A stretch of 64,000 nt of DNA. Source: an uncultured Prevotellaceae bacterium (GTDB lineage: Bacteria; Bacteroidota; Bacteroidia; Bacteroidales; Bacteroidaceae). Both the position numbers and the translations under genes were made by a program. Positions 1 through 12,514 of the stretch are shown in pieces. The notes under the pieces are model-generated. The model made no database searches, was not told where the DNA came from, and saw only the letters and a program-made list of their open reading frames with translations. Numbering within the stretch: the first letter of the stretch is position 1; each line of letters starts with the position of its first letter. The stretch lies in the NCBI GenBank assembly GCA_947174945.1, contig CAMWKZ010000007.1:16866-80865 (forward strand). Direction: 5' to 3'.

Positions 1-662
1 TTAGTTGGAACATCTCCCGTTACCTCCTTGATAACGGCAACACCTCTGCTATAGTCCACCTTGCAAACGGTGTACACCTTCGTGTCAGTTGCTGAAGGCT
101 TGAAAGGGAAACCAGCATACATTGTCGACCAATACGAACCATCAGCAGAAGCCATTATGTCAGGTTTCACACCAAAATACTGCGTATTACTCTGGTCAAT
201 AGGCAAGAACCACCAGTTTCGGTAGCCTCCTCCGCCTCCCTGCATCGTCATTGGACTTGAACTTCTTGTATTATCTACCAAATAAAGAGAAACACCGGCA
301 GTAGAGCCATACATACGATAAGTATTATTAGGCGTAATAATCACATTCAGGCAATAGCCATAGTCACTCAGATTAAGGCCCTGTCCTATCAGATTACAGG
401 AATTGCTACTAAGCTGTTCAATATAGCAGATAGTGGCAGGATTACAAGCAACCTTATCTTCAAAGTCATCAGCCGACAACATACGCATCGCCTTCAAGTC
501 AACATCAGTACCCACGCGATAGACACGTGTATCAACAATCGAGATGTAACGTTTGGTGTCTGCATTCTGCACACGATAATAGTTAGTACCATTCAGCTGA
601 CCGCCCTGCGCAAAAGCAGCCAGCGGAGCTATTGCCAATAGATAAAGTAAAACTCTCTTCAT
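1..662 (-). CDS. Secreted hypothetical protein, 3' end cut by window edge
   Basis: An open frame runs leftward from an ATG at 660-662 to the window edge with no stop, so only the N-terminal ~220 residues are seen. It is absent from the ORF track because it has no stop here. The start MKRVLLYLLAIAPLAAFAQ is a clear signal peptide, followed by GTNYYRVQNADTKRYISI. That pattern is common at the start of large secreted Bacteroidales proteins that begin with a ricin-like or beta-trefoil-like segment, though I cannot assign a domain. A Gly-rich stretch (GGGG) precedes NWWFLPID. It lies downstream of the ompA-like gene in the same direction but behind a terminator, so it is probably transcribed separately. 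Function unknown. Confidence 0.75.
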   Translation of the reverse strand, partial: MKRVLLYLLAIAPLAAFAQGGQLNGTNYYRVQNADTKRYISIVDTRVYRVGTDVDLKAMRMLSADDFEDKVACNPATICYIEQLSSNSCNLIGQGLNLSDYGYCLNVIITPNNTYRMYGSTAGVSLYLVDNTRSSSPMTMQGGGGGYRNWWFLPIDQSNTQYFGVKPDIMASADGSYWSTMYAGFPFKPSATDTKVYTVCKVDYSRGVAVIKEVTGDVPT

Positions 663-691
663 ATCCTTTATATACCTATTGTATTATTAAT

Positions 692-730
692 GAAAAAGAG
701 CCCGGCCTACATCAACCGTAAGGCCGGACT
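692..730 (-). terminator. Rho-independent terminator after the OmpA-like gene
   Basis: A 10-bp stem (AGTCCGGCCT / AGGCCGGGCT, one mismatch) with a 12-nt loop is followed on the minus strand by CTCTTTTTC. It starts 24 nt past the stop of the OmpA-like gene. Confidence 0.8.
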
Positions 731-753
731 CCAATTTATCGTTTCACTTATGA

Positions 754-1911
754 TTACTCAGCGATGCAGATAGCTACGCGGTTCTCAATAGCCTTAGCGA
801 AAGGCTGAACAGTGTCGCCTTTAGCCTCAACCTTAATACGAGAAGCAGCAATCTTGTACTGATTGGTCAGTGCCTTAGCAACTGTCTGAGCACGGCTCAG
901 AGACAGACGCTTGTTAATCTTAGCATTACCAGTACCCTTATCAGCATAACCTGTTATCTCTACGGTAGCGTTGGGGTTAGCGTTCAGGTAGTCAGCAACC
1001 TCCTTCACCTTAGCTCGCTCACTCTTAGCAATAGTATAGCAGTTGATAGTGAAGAATACGTCACGACGGAACGGTTCCTTCTTTGCCTCAACAGCCTGAG
1101 TAGCTACAACAGGAGGACAGGGCTTCTCAACAACGCGCTCAATAACCTTCTCAATAACACGCTCAACGGGCTTCGGAGCCTCGATGGTGCGAGTGCTATA
1201 GGTCTTACCGAGGTTAACCTTTACACCAGCCAGTGCGTTGAAGTACCAGTCCCAGTCGCTGGCCTTCTTACCATTATAGCGGTCGCTCAGTGTATTAGCA
1301 TTCACCTCAACACCCAGACTAACAGCATTGCTTACCTTGAAGTCTGCAGCAACACCGGCACGGCCGTAAGCACGTACCTTTGTGCCATCCCAGAGGTAAG
1401 AGATGTTCTCAGGATTGCCATGCTTGTAGTAAGCACCCAGCTCATTCTCGATTCCATCTTTATCCATATCCCAACCAATGTTAGCACCAGCACCAGCAAA
1501 TACGCTGAAATTGAAGATACGGTTAGGATTGTAGCCACAGAACAGGTTTGACAGATTGAAAGTCAAGTCAATGCCAGGAGCAACGTACATCCACTTCCAG
1601 TCTATAGTACCACTTGGTCGAACATCGTCGCCCACGCTAAACGGATTAAGTTCAATACCAGCACGGCTCTGCCAAGCATTAACAGCCAGACGCATACCAA
1701 ATACTGGGGTGAACTGACGACCAACAGCAACCTGTACGTTAGGAGAAATCAAGTCACTAAAATCGATTTCACCAAGTGTGTACTGGGCACCGCCCTGCAA
1801 CTGAATGTACCAATACGGATTGTGTACATACTCTGTCTTTGCCTCCTGAGCAGATGCAGTCAGCACACCACCCAGCATCAGGCAAGACAACAATACTTTC
1901 TTGATATTCAT
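754..1911 (-). CDS. OmpA family outer membrane protein
   Basis: 385 residues. A signal peptide (residues 1-21, ending ASAQ) leads into a beta-barrel-like N-terminal half rich in alternating aromatics (about 30-235). A Pro/Lys-rich linker with ERVIEKVIERVVEKP follows (about 245-275). The C-terminal OmpA/MotB peptidoglycan-binding domain spans about 285-385 and shows VEITGYADKGTGNAKINKRLS and the Arg of LSRAQTVAKAL. The last residues RVAICIAE are a typical OmpA-domain end. The family anchors the outer membrane to peptidoglycan. The gene follows the 851-residue lipoprotein gene by 37 bp in the same direction, so the two are probably co-transcribed and may act together at the cell surface. A terminator follows. 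Confidence 0.9.
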   Translation of the reverse strand: MNIKKVLLSCLMLGGVLTASAQEAKTEYVHNPYWYIQLQGGAQYTLGEIDFSDLISPNVQVAVGRQFTPVFGMRLAVNAWQSRAGIELNPFSVGDDVRPSGTIDWKWMYVAPGIDLTFNLSNLFCGYNPNRIFNFSVFAGAGANIGWDMDKDGIENELGAYYKHGNPENISYLWDGTKVRAYGRAGVAADFKVSNAVSLGVEVNANTLSDRYNGKKASDWDWYFNALAGVKVNLGKTYSTRTIEAPKPVERVIEKVIERVVEKPCPPVVATQAVEAKKEPFRRDVFFTINCYTIAKSERAKVKEVADYLNANPNATVEITGYADKGTGNAKINKRLSLSRAQTVAKALTNQYKIAASRIKVEAKGDTVQPFAKAIENRVAICIAE

Positions 1912-1948
1912 AGTCTTATCTTATTTTTTACGTTTCTAAATGTGAATA

Positions 1949-4504
1949 TTAGTAAACCTTGATGTAATACTTCTTGGCAGCAATCTTACCATTGTAGCCC
2001 AAGCACTCGTAGATGATTTCAAGAACAGTTCCAACAGGAGCATCAACTGTGTACTCGAAAGGCTTCTGGAGGTTATATTCAGAACCATCAAATACAGCGT
2101 TCATGGCAGTACCATCAGTATTGAACTTCTTAGGATTAACAGTCTTGTTCATGTCTTTTGCATCCCAAGCACCGCAAACAGCAACATACTTCTTAAATGC
2201 AGGGATAACAGTCTCACCAGTCAGTGTGGTGGGATACAGCTTCAGCTTAGTACCCTTCTTCACCGATGTAGGAGCAACATACATACGGCTGGGATAGAAA
2301 TAACCAGCATCAGACTGAGCAATCAGAGCAGGCTGCAAGAAACGGTTAGGATTCTTTGCAACAGAAGTAACCTTACCGAAGAGCTTATTCTGAACATTAA
2401 TAACCTTATTCAGAACCTGCTCTATTTTACCACCAATTCCATCAACACCACTAAGTGCGCCTTCAAGACCGTTCTTAATAGAATCAAACAAAGAAGTAAT
2501 GTCTATGCGCTGCTCAGGTGCAGAACCAGAACCCTTTATTGACTCGATTGTCAAAGTTTGAGTGGTTTCAGGAATCTTTGTACCATCAAACTCACCGAAT
2601 TTACCAGCCTCAATAGTAACTGTAGACTTCTCTGTTTCAAAACCAACAGAAAGACCACTGATAACCAGTTCCACTTTACCGTCAGGAGAGGTCACAATAT
2701 TACCAGAGTTAGCGGGCAAGCCAATCTCTACGTTAATTGCGCCAGCAATCATATTAATCAGCTCCTGAGAGAATGCTTTTTCTTTAGCAGTCAGTTTGTT
2801 CTGCAACTTAATGATACCCTCAGAGTAATCTGCATTATGAAGGAAGTCGAAACCAAGAGACTTCACGCTGAATGCAGCGAGGTCGTACTTAGAAACGTAG
2901 TTCTTCCAGTCACCTGTAGTAGCATCCTGCCACTGAGCCTGAACACCCAGACGGGGAACATCAGCCTTCATGCCAGAAACAACAGTGAGAGCCAGCTTAG
3001 CTACATCAGCCACACCAGTCTTCGACCAGTCAGACATGATATTCTTAACATCATTCTTAATCTGAGAGGTCTTCATATCGAAGCACAGAGTTACATCCTT
3101 AACATCGTCCTTCTTAATCTCAGCGTTAGCAACATAGAAACCGTTGGCAGAAGCACGCTGTGAACCCCACTTGAGCTGCTCAGTGCAAGGCTCGAGAGAC
3201 GACAGAGTAACCTTAGAAACCTGATTGTCAGAAGTGCGCAGGGTAAAGAACTTGCCATCGAAATCAACGTTAGAAGGATTAACCGTTACATACAGTTTAC
3301 CAGCATTGCCAGCACCCTCGTTCATCAAGATACCATCCTCAACATGATATACATTCTGTGGATTAATCTCAGCCAACTCACTGCGGAGAATAGCAGGAGT
3401 ACCACTTGCCCAAACATCGGCATACTCATCACCAGCGGGGAAGTCATAGCCCATTTCACCAGCATTGATTACTTCACCATAGTAAGCAGCGAGAACATTG
3501 CTCTGAACATCAATAGGATATGCGAATGAACCGAAGATGGGATTAACAGCAGCCTGAACGGTGATGCCTGTAATCTCAGTACGGAGAGCCTTCAGTATTT
3601 TCTCAACATCAGCCTTCAGGTCGTCAATCTGCTCCTGCAGAGCCTCGTCAGCAGCCTTATAAGCATCAATCAGCTCCTGCAGGTTCTTGAACTCACCCTT
3701 GTAGTTATTGTGGATGAAATTATAAGCACTGTCTGCAACTTCAACGGCACGATTCCACTCCTTAGAACGCTTTGCGATAGAATCGTAAGCCTCGTTCCAC
3801 TTTTCCTGATTTGCCAATACATAGTCACGGACATCATTCCAACTCTGAGCATTCTTAGCAATAGAGTCGTATGCCTCGTTCCACTTTGCACTGTCCTGAG
3901 CAACAGTAACCAGCACCTCTGCCGCTTTCTCTACAGCAGCATTAAGGTCGTCACCCCAGTATGCAACCAGCTTTGCCCACAAAGCATCCATACCGTCAAG
4001 TCGTACAGAATCTGCTTTAGCCAGGTCACTTGCATACTGAGCCAAGCCCTTTGCCTGAGCGATGACCAAATTATTTTTAGCGATACGCTCAGCCAAAGAA
4101 GCAGTATCCTTCTCCAGTTCCTCCAAACGCTTTGCTATCGTACCTTTAGAAGCATCATAACCATTTATACCCCACGCCTGCATATAGGCCGCAAATTCAG
4201 GACTCTTAACAAAGTCTTCCACTGACACGATTCCGCCCCCAGACCCAGGCTCATAACCATTAGCCTTAAGATAACTCTCCACCAACTTGTCGAATTCGTT
4301 TTTCTTAAAATTGTCAAAAACTGAGCTTCGAAGATAGTTCTCCATTTCCTGCACTTGAGTATTATAAACTTCCTCAAGTGTGGCATACTTCTCCTGAAGT
4401 TCAGCATAGTTGTCACCTTCGTAGTCCTTACAAGACACGAAAGAACTCGTAGCAGCTACCAAAGCAACTGCAAAGAGCAAACCATTAATGATTTTCTTTT
4501 TCAT
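1949..4504 (-). CDS. Large coiled-coil lipoprotein, unknown function
   Basis: 851 residues. The N-terminus has a lipobox (SSFVSC-KDYEGD), so it should be a lipoprotein; acidic residues after the Cys fit surface export in Bacteroidetes. Residues about 30-310 are predicted coiled coil (YAELQEKYATLEEVYNTQ; DEALQEQIDDLKADVEKILK). They contain an internal repeat based on WNEAYDSIAK at about residues 208 and 237, with degenerate copies between, visible also at DNA level. The remainder looks like beta-sandwich domains (repeated V.V.P..V and G.F.L patterns) and ends ECLGYNGKIAAKKYYIKVY. No known family was recognised. It sits upstream of, and probably in one transcript with, the OmpA-like gene; a good promoter lies 100 nt upstream. 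Confidence 0.85.
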   Translation of the reverse strand: MKKKIINGLLFAVALVAATSSFVSCKDYEGDNYAELQEKYATLEEVYNTQVQEMENYLRSSVFDNFKKNEFDKLVESYLKANGYEPGSGGGIVSVEDFVKSPEFAAYMQAWGINGYDASKGTIAKRLEELEKDTASLAERIAKNNLVIAQAKGLAQYASDLAKADSVRLDGMDALWAKLVAYWGDDLNAAVEKAAEVLVTVAQDSAKWNEAYDSIAKNAQSWNDVRDYVLANQEKWNEAYDSIAKRSKEWNRAVEVADSAYNFIHNNYKGEFKNLQELIDAYKAADEALQEQIDDLKADVEKILKALRTEITGITVQAAVNPIFGSFAYPIDVQSNVLAAYYGEVINAGEMGYDFPAGDEYADVWASGTPAILRSELAEINPQNVYHVEDGILMNEGAGNAGKLYVTVNPSNVDFDGKFFTLRTSDNQVSKVTLSSLEPCTEQLKWGSQRASANGFYVANAEIKKDDVKDVTLCFDMKTSQIKNDVKNIMSDWSKTGVADVAKLALTVVSGMKADVPRLGVQAQWQDATTGDWKNYVSKYDLAAFSVKSLGFDFLHNADYSEGIIKLQNKLTAKEKAFSQELINMIAGAINVEIGLPANSGNIVTSPDGKVELVISGLSVGFETEKSTVTIEAGKFGEFDGTKIPETTQTLTIESIKGSGSAPEQRIDITSLFDSIKNGLEGALSGVDGIGGKIEQVLNKVINVQNKLFGKVTSVAKNPNRFLQPALIAQSDAGYFYPSRMYVAPTSVKKGTKLKLYPTTLTGETVIPAFKKYVAVCGAWDAKDMNKTVNPKKFNTDGTAMNAVFDGSEYNLQKPFEYTVDAPVGTVLEIIYECLGYNGKIAAKKYYIKVY

Positions 4505-4604
4505 GAACTTTTAAAATTAAATTAATATTATAAAACCTTATTGATTCTCTTATTTTTCCTATTATTATCGATACACACTGCGAGGCAAGCCCTACAAATC
4601 GCGA

Positions 4605-4636
4605 CAAAATTAGACATTTTTTTTCAATTAAGCAAA
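4605..4636 (-). promoter_or_regulatory. Promoter of the 851-residue lipoprotein gene
   Basis: The minus strand reads TTTG, 20 nt, TAATTTTG, matching the Bacteroidetes consensus TTTG-N19-TAnnTTTG with one extra spacer base. It lies about 100 nt before the ATG. Confidence 0.6.
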
Positions 4637-4693
4637 AAAACAATCATTTTTCTTAATAAAAAATGTAAAATTCTTGATTACCCTCTATCCAAA

Positions 4694-6499
4694 CTATCCC
4701 AATAGATGTTCTATATCTTGCTGTGGAAGGATGCAAAGCACGGCTCGCCCATCAGGAGTATAGTTTACATTATCGCAGGCAAAAAGGTCATTGACTAATA
4801 TATCCATCTCTTCATTCGTCAACAACTGGCCATAAGGAATAGCCGCATGACGAGCCAGCGTAAGGGCGAGGGTCGAGTTAGCCGTAACAGAAGCACGACT
4901 TTCCGAACCTGGTGTCGCAAGCAATTCCTGTACCAAAGCAACAGGTTGCAACCCCTCAATGCCAGCAGGCACACCATTGACAGCATAGCTCGCTGGCCCC
5001 AATGGAGTCAGTTCAAAGCCAAGAGCAGTAAGCGAGGGCAACAAATCATTGAGCAAAACGGCCTCGGAAGGCGACAGTTCCATCACTTCAGGAAAGAGTA
5101 ATCTCTGGCTCTTGGCTGGTGCCTCGGCCAATTGGTGGAGATAACGCTCATAGCGTACTCGGATATCGGCGCGATGCTGGTCAATTATCATTAACCCCGA
5201 CTTAACAGCGGTCATCACATAACGCCCCTTATACTGATAGTGAACAGGGGCAATGTCGGTAATGATGGGAGAGGCTGACATTGTTTCCGACTGAGGAACA
5301 GGCTCGTCAAAAAGGGCTGGTTGTTCAACGGGCTGCTCTTGGGGCAAGCCTTCGTAGAGACGCTGCCAGTCTTGTGAGGGCTTTTGGCGAAAAGGGTTAT
5401 ACTGAGGATTGGAAAGCACCTTGGGGGCTGCAATTCCATCCTGTTTTACTGAAGTGAATGCCGGAATGTCGGGTTTACCTTCTGTGTCAAAGTCAATCTG
5501 GGGTATCTCGCAAAACTGGCCGATTGCATCCTTAACGGCTGCCGCCAAAATCTGCCAGATAGCTTGTTCGTTCTCAAACTTAATCTCTGTCTTGGTAGGA
5601 TGGATATTCACATCAATATCGGCAGGATTAACTTCGAAATATATAAAATAAGGTACGTGCGTACCTAATTGTATTAATCGGTCGTAGGCTTGTTGTACCG
5701 CTTTGTGGAAATAAGCATGTTTCATAAAGCGCCCATTAACAAAGAAATGCTCATGAGCCCCTTTCTTGCGAGCCGTTTCTGGCTTACCCGTAAAACCTGT
5801 AATACGGCACATAGCCGTATCAACATTAACAGACAATAAGTCCTGTCCATAGCGACGGCCATAAACATCGGTAATACGCTGGCGAAGCGAACCGCTGCGC
5901 AGATTCATGAGTTCCTGTCCGTTAGAATGTAAAGTGAAATGGATGGAAGGATAAACCAAAACGATGCGTTCAAAGGCTGTCAGAATATTGTTCAACTCCG
6001 TCGCATTAGACTTTAGGAACTTACGCCGGGCGGGCACATTAAAAAACAGATTGTTAACCGTAAAGCTGCTGCCGACCGAGCACGAACAAGGCTCCTGACT
6101 CTCAACACGAGAGCCTGAGAGTTGCAAACAAGTTCCCACCTCAGCAGAGGCTTGCCGAGTGCGTAGCTCCACTTGCGACACGGCAGAAATAGAAGGCAGT
6201 GCCTCACCACGAAATCCCATCGTATGGAGCGCAAACAGGTCATCAGCCTTGCGTATCTTAGAAGTAGCATGACGCTCAAAGGCCAGACGAGCATCAGTTT
6301 CTGACATACCACATCCGTCGTCAATAACCTGAATAGATGTACGTCCAGCATCAACCACTAACACGTTGATAGTGGTGGCACCAGCATCCACCGCATTCTC
6401 AACCAGCTCCTTGATAACAGAAGCCGGCCGCTGTATCACCTCACCAGCAGCTATCTGGTTAGCAACACTATCGGGAAGTAGCTGTATGATATCTGCCAT
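4694..6499 (-). CDS. mutL: DNA mismatch repair protein MutL
   Basis: 601 residues. The GHKL ATPase domain (1-330) is complete: [25 protein letters not shown] and [16 protein letters not shown]. MutL couples MutS mismatch recognition to strand removal. The C-terminal dimerisation domain (about 410-601) carries the region where endonuclease-active MutLs have DQHA..E....E, ACHAA and CPHGRP. Here these read [17 protein letters not shown] and TPDGRA, so several metal ligands appear replaced. It is the last gene of the guaB-PPIase-SurA-OstA-mutL run; its start overlaps the OstA-like gene by 32 bp, suggesting translational coupling. The start is the family-standard [21 protein letters not shown]. 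Confidence 0.95.
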   Translation of the reverse strand: MADIIQLLPDSVANQIAAGEVIQRPASVIKELVENAVDAGATTINVLVVDAGRTSIQVIDDGCGMSETDARLAFERHATSKIRKADDLFALHTMGFRGEALPSISAVSQVELRTRQASAEVGTCLQLSGSRVESQEPCSCSVGSSFTVNNLFFNVPARRKFLKSNATELNNILTAFERIVLVYPSIHFTLHSNGQELMNLRSGSLRQRITDVYGRRYGQDLLSVNVDTAMCRITGFTGKPETARKKGAHEHFFVNGRFMKHAYFHKAVQQAYDRLIQLGTHVPYFIYFEVNPADIDVNIHPTKTEIKFENEQAIWQILAAAVKDAIGQFCEIPQIDFDTEGKPDIPAFTSVKQDGIAAPKVLSNPQYNPFRQKPSQDWQRLYEGLPQEQPVEQPALFDEPVPQSETMSASPIITDIAPVHYQYKGRYVMTAVKSGLMIIDQHRADIRVRYERYLHQLAEAPAKSQRLLFPEVMELSPSEAVLLNDLLPSLTALGFELTPLGPASYAVNGVPAGIEGLQPVALVQELLATPGSESRASVTANSTLALTLARHAAIPYGQLLTNEEMDILVNDLFACDNVNYTPDGRAVLCILPQQDIEHLLG

Positions 6500-8117
6500 C
6501 GTTCGTTGTACGTTTAGGAATCTCTAAGCGTTTCTGCTCCTTCAGTTCAGTGCCGGCTTTCTTGGGCCGCCAGTTGAAAATGTCCTGCTTATTAAGCGGA
6601 CGGATATAATCAAACCATGCATACTGAGGCAAGAAATACTTATCGGGGGGTATTTGCGTCATGGGATAGAGCACGCCAGACGGTTTCTCTAACCATATTT
6701 TCTTCATCTGACGGTTCTCAAGAAACATCTTCAGGAGTGGTGTTTCTGTATAGTTCAAACCTATAAGCGTACTATCTGAATCGTCAATAGGATAATAGAC
6801 CAGCAACACATTGTCAATGGCATGACTCTCTCGAATCTCTCCTTTTTGGAAGAAAGCCTTCATTTCCTTAGAGGACACCTGATTAAAATGCACCGAGTCA
6901 GCCATTTGTTCAGCAGAAAAAGCCTGCCCAATGACATGGGCATGGTCAATGGCAGAGTCCTTCATATAAACACGTATCTCCTCGCCAAAGAGTTGCTGGT
7001 TTTGGTTCCACACAATGGGGTCTTGATACATAGTCACACAAGAGTCCTGCGAGTTATACACCAACGAGTCACAAACCGCCTGCACATCAACGCGATAGGC
7101 TCGTACATGATGATAGGCATGGATTTTGCGATAAACGGAATCGGTACGGATGTTAAAAGTAAATATCTTAAAGGTGTCAGCATGCATAAAGAGTGAATCA
7201 CGCTGAGAATAATCAATAGTAACGGCCCGTTGAGTAGCCATAGCATAGCCCGTGGAGTCATTATATTCGCAGTAGTCGCCCATAAGCATATTTTTGTTGA
7301 CCGTGTCGTTATAGATAACGTTGCGATAAGCATAGTTTGTCCCATCAGCAGCGTTGTGATAGACACTATCGCCAATAAGAGTCTTACCACCATCCTTGAT
7401 AATGGAACGGCTAAAGAGCTGCGACTGCTCGGTGCGAGTATTATAATAGCCATTCTCACTATAAATATGGCTACCACCCGACGTGATGTTCGATGGGCCA
7501 ACAATGTGAGCCTGCGAAGTACGGGTATCGTAATAGAGAGAGTCAGTAGTCAGAAAAAGCTTCTTATCCTTCAGCTGTACGTCATAATAGAATATAGCGA
7601 GTTTCGTGTCAGTGTGATACTCGCCCCAGTCAGATGTCAGCACGGAAGAACCGTCAACCAACTTCCCCCCTTCAAAGAAGTTGCCGAAGTTGTAAAGCCG
7701 GTCGTAATCAAGCGAATCTGTATAAAGCGTAGACTTACGATGCTTAAGCACAACATTATAACGAGCTTGCGCCAGCTGGTCATTACCATCATAATAGGCA
7801 TAGTCGCTGGTCAATCGGAGTGTGTCGCCTTGTATCATCTTCACATGACCAAAAGCCTCAAAAGAGTTGGATGCTTCATAAAAATGAGCACTATCACAAT
7901 ACAAATTAGCTCCGTTATGCCGAAAATGTACATGACCGTTGAGCACCTGTGCATCGCCATTACGATACTGGTCATAGTGCAAGTTGTCGGCGTGAATAAG
8001 ATAGACACGCTTATCCTCCACTTTCTTCTGGCGAGGTGTACGCTTCTTCACAGGCTGCATGGCAAACACCACTGCCAGCACCAGCACAGAAAGAACAAAG
8101 ACTACAAACCGCCTCAT
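6468..8117 (-). CDS. OstA/LptA-like envelope protein
   Basis: 549 residues, with an N-terminal signal or anchor ([20 protein letters not shown]). An OstA-like N domain starts at about residue 35 ([28 protein letters not shown]). Repeated short beta-strand motifs of the type Y.DSL.YD continue to about residue 420 ([40 protein letters not shown]). This beta-jellyroll repeat is that of LptA/LptD N-domain proteins, which bridge lipopolysaccharide from inner to outer membrane. It is much longer than E. coli LptA, as in other Bacteroidetes. It lies between two periplasmic chaperones and mutL in one operon, fitting a role in outer membrane assembly. Exact role in LPS transport is inference. Confidence 0.85.
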   Translation of the reverse strand: MRRFVVFVLSVLVLAVVFAMQPVKKRTPRQKKVEDKRVYLIHADNLHYDQYRNGDAQVLNGHVHFRHNGANLYCDSAHFYEASNSFEAFGHVKMIQGDTLRLTSDYAYYDGNDQLAQARYNVVLKHRKSTLYTDSLDYDRLYNFGNFFEGGKLVDGSSVLTSDWGEYHTDTKLAIFYYDVQLKDKKLFLTTDSLYYDTRTSQAHIVGPSNITSGGSHIYSENGYYNTRTEQSQLFSRSIIKDGGKTLIGDSVYHNAADGTNYAYRNVIYNDTVNKNMLMGDYCEYNDSTGYAMATQRAVTIDYSQRDSLFMHADTFKIFTFNIRTDSVYRKIHAYHHVRAYRVDVQAVCDSLVYNSQDSCVTMYQDPIVWNQNQQLFGEEIRVYMKDSAIDHAHVIGQAFSAEQMADSVHFNQVSSKEMKAFFQKGEIRESHAIDNVLLVYYPIDDSDSTLIGLNYTETPLLKMFLENRQMKKIWLEKPSGVLYPMTQIPPDKYFLPQYAWFDYIRPLNKQDIFNWRPKKAGTELKEQKRLEIPKRTTNDGRYHTATSR

Positions 8118-8124
8118 CTCTCAA

Positions 8125-9505
8125 CTACCTCACCCACCCTTCGTATTCAAACTGACAGTCGCGGTAACGGTCGTTGATACGGACATAGGTAGACTTGATG
8201 CGCTTCACCACCCAGTCGTGTAACACCTGATTGCGACGCTTGTTCAGCACCAAGTTCTTCATAACCTGAAAATCCTCCGTAACCGTAGCTTTATGACCTT
8301 CGACACGACTTTTCAGTTTAGCAATGGCACATACCGTCTTGCCACGCTCATTGAACATAGTAAAAGGCTTAGAGACTGCTCCAACCGCCAATGTGTCAAC
8401 AGCCTTAGCTACCTCAGGCGGCAACTCAGCCAACTTGAAGCGCGAAGTACGACCTTCCTGAGTGATGTTAGCCATCAAACCATGATTGTTGCGTGTGTCC
8501 TTGTCGTCGGAAATAACAGACGCACCAGCCTCAAAAGAGAACTTACCGTCGACAATGTCCATACGGATAGAATCCAGACGAGCCAACGCCCTGTCAACAG
8601 CCTCGTCACTGACAATAGGCTTACGCAAAATATGGCGCACCTTAATTTTATCACCACGCTTGTCAATGAGCTGAATGATATGGAAACCAAACTCCGACTC
8701 TACTATTTTAGAAACACGTTTGGGGTCAGTCAAGCTAAAGGCTACATTCGCAAAGGCTGGGTCAAGCATTCCACGACCCATATAATCAAGTTCTCCACCA
8801 CGGCGACCTTCCGGGGCTTCTGAATACAGACGAGCCAGTGTCTGGAACGACGATTCACCCTTATTAATACGGTCAGTATAATCACGCAGTTCCTCTTTCA
8901 CACGGTTGATTTCCTCCTGTTCAATCTTTGGCTGCTGGGTAATGAGCTGCACCTCAACCTCGGTAGGCACGAAAGGCAAACTATCAGGAGGCAGTTCCTT
9001 GAAATAGCGACGCACTTCAGCAGGCGACACCGTAATATCCTGTACCAGCTTCTGCTGCATACCCTGCACCAACTTTCGTTCCCTGCACGATTCGCGCAAG
9101 TCAGCTCGTATTTGGCTGATAGTTTTCTTATGATACTCTTCCAGTTTTTCACGAGAGCCAATCGTGGAAATCATATCCTCCAGATATAGCTCGACATCCT
9201 GTGCTATTTCCGAATCCGTAACCTCAATACTATCAATAATAGCCTGATTAAGATAGAGTTTCTGCACAGCAATCTGCTCAGGAATAGAACAGTCTGGGTC
9301 GCCAGACCAGTGCAATCCACTCTGTTGCCCCTGAATGCGCATGGCTTCCACGTCAGATTTAAGGATAGCTTCATCGCCAACTACCCAAATGACTTCGTCA
9401 ACAACGGTTCCCGTAGGAGTCGTTGCCACAACACTGTCAGCCTGTTGTTGTGCTTTTGTCAGCGAGACCAACGAGAATAGTATGCTCAGTATGAGTAGTT
9501 TTCTT

Positions 9506-9513
<8 letters not shown>
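8125..9513 (-). CDS. SurA-like periplasmic peptidyl-prolyl isomerase
   Basis: 462 residues. A signal peptide (MNKRKLLILSILFSLVSLTKAQ) precedes a SurA N-type helical chaperone region (45-170; VVDEVIWVVGDEAILKSDVE). Two parvulin-type segments follow: about 175-285 (GGELDYMGRGMLDPAFANVAF ... GFHIIQLIDKRGD) and about 285-400, starting KVRHILRKP. The family escorts unfolded outer membrane proteins across the periplasm. The start codon overlaps the stop of the upstream parvulin gene by 8 bp, and the OstA-like gene begins 7 bp after its stop, so the genes are certainly co-transcribed. The gene symbol surA is plausible but withheld because two paralogues lie side by side. Confidence 0.9.
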
Positions 9514-12428
<2,915 letters not shown>

Positions 12429-12445
12429 TTAAATTTTATTGCGTG

Positions 12446-12453
12446 CAAAATTA
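12446..12453 (-). promoter_or_regulatory. -7 box of the guaB operon
   Basis: The minus strand reads TAATTTTG, a match to TAnnTTTG, 30 nt before the guaB ATG. No good -33 TTTG was found at the right spacing. Confidence 0.5.
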
Positions 12454-12514
12454 CTGCTTTTTTCCGAGATAGCAGCCATTTGCACGCAATATTAACACGA
12501 TTTAATGTGAAATA

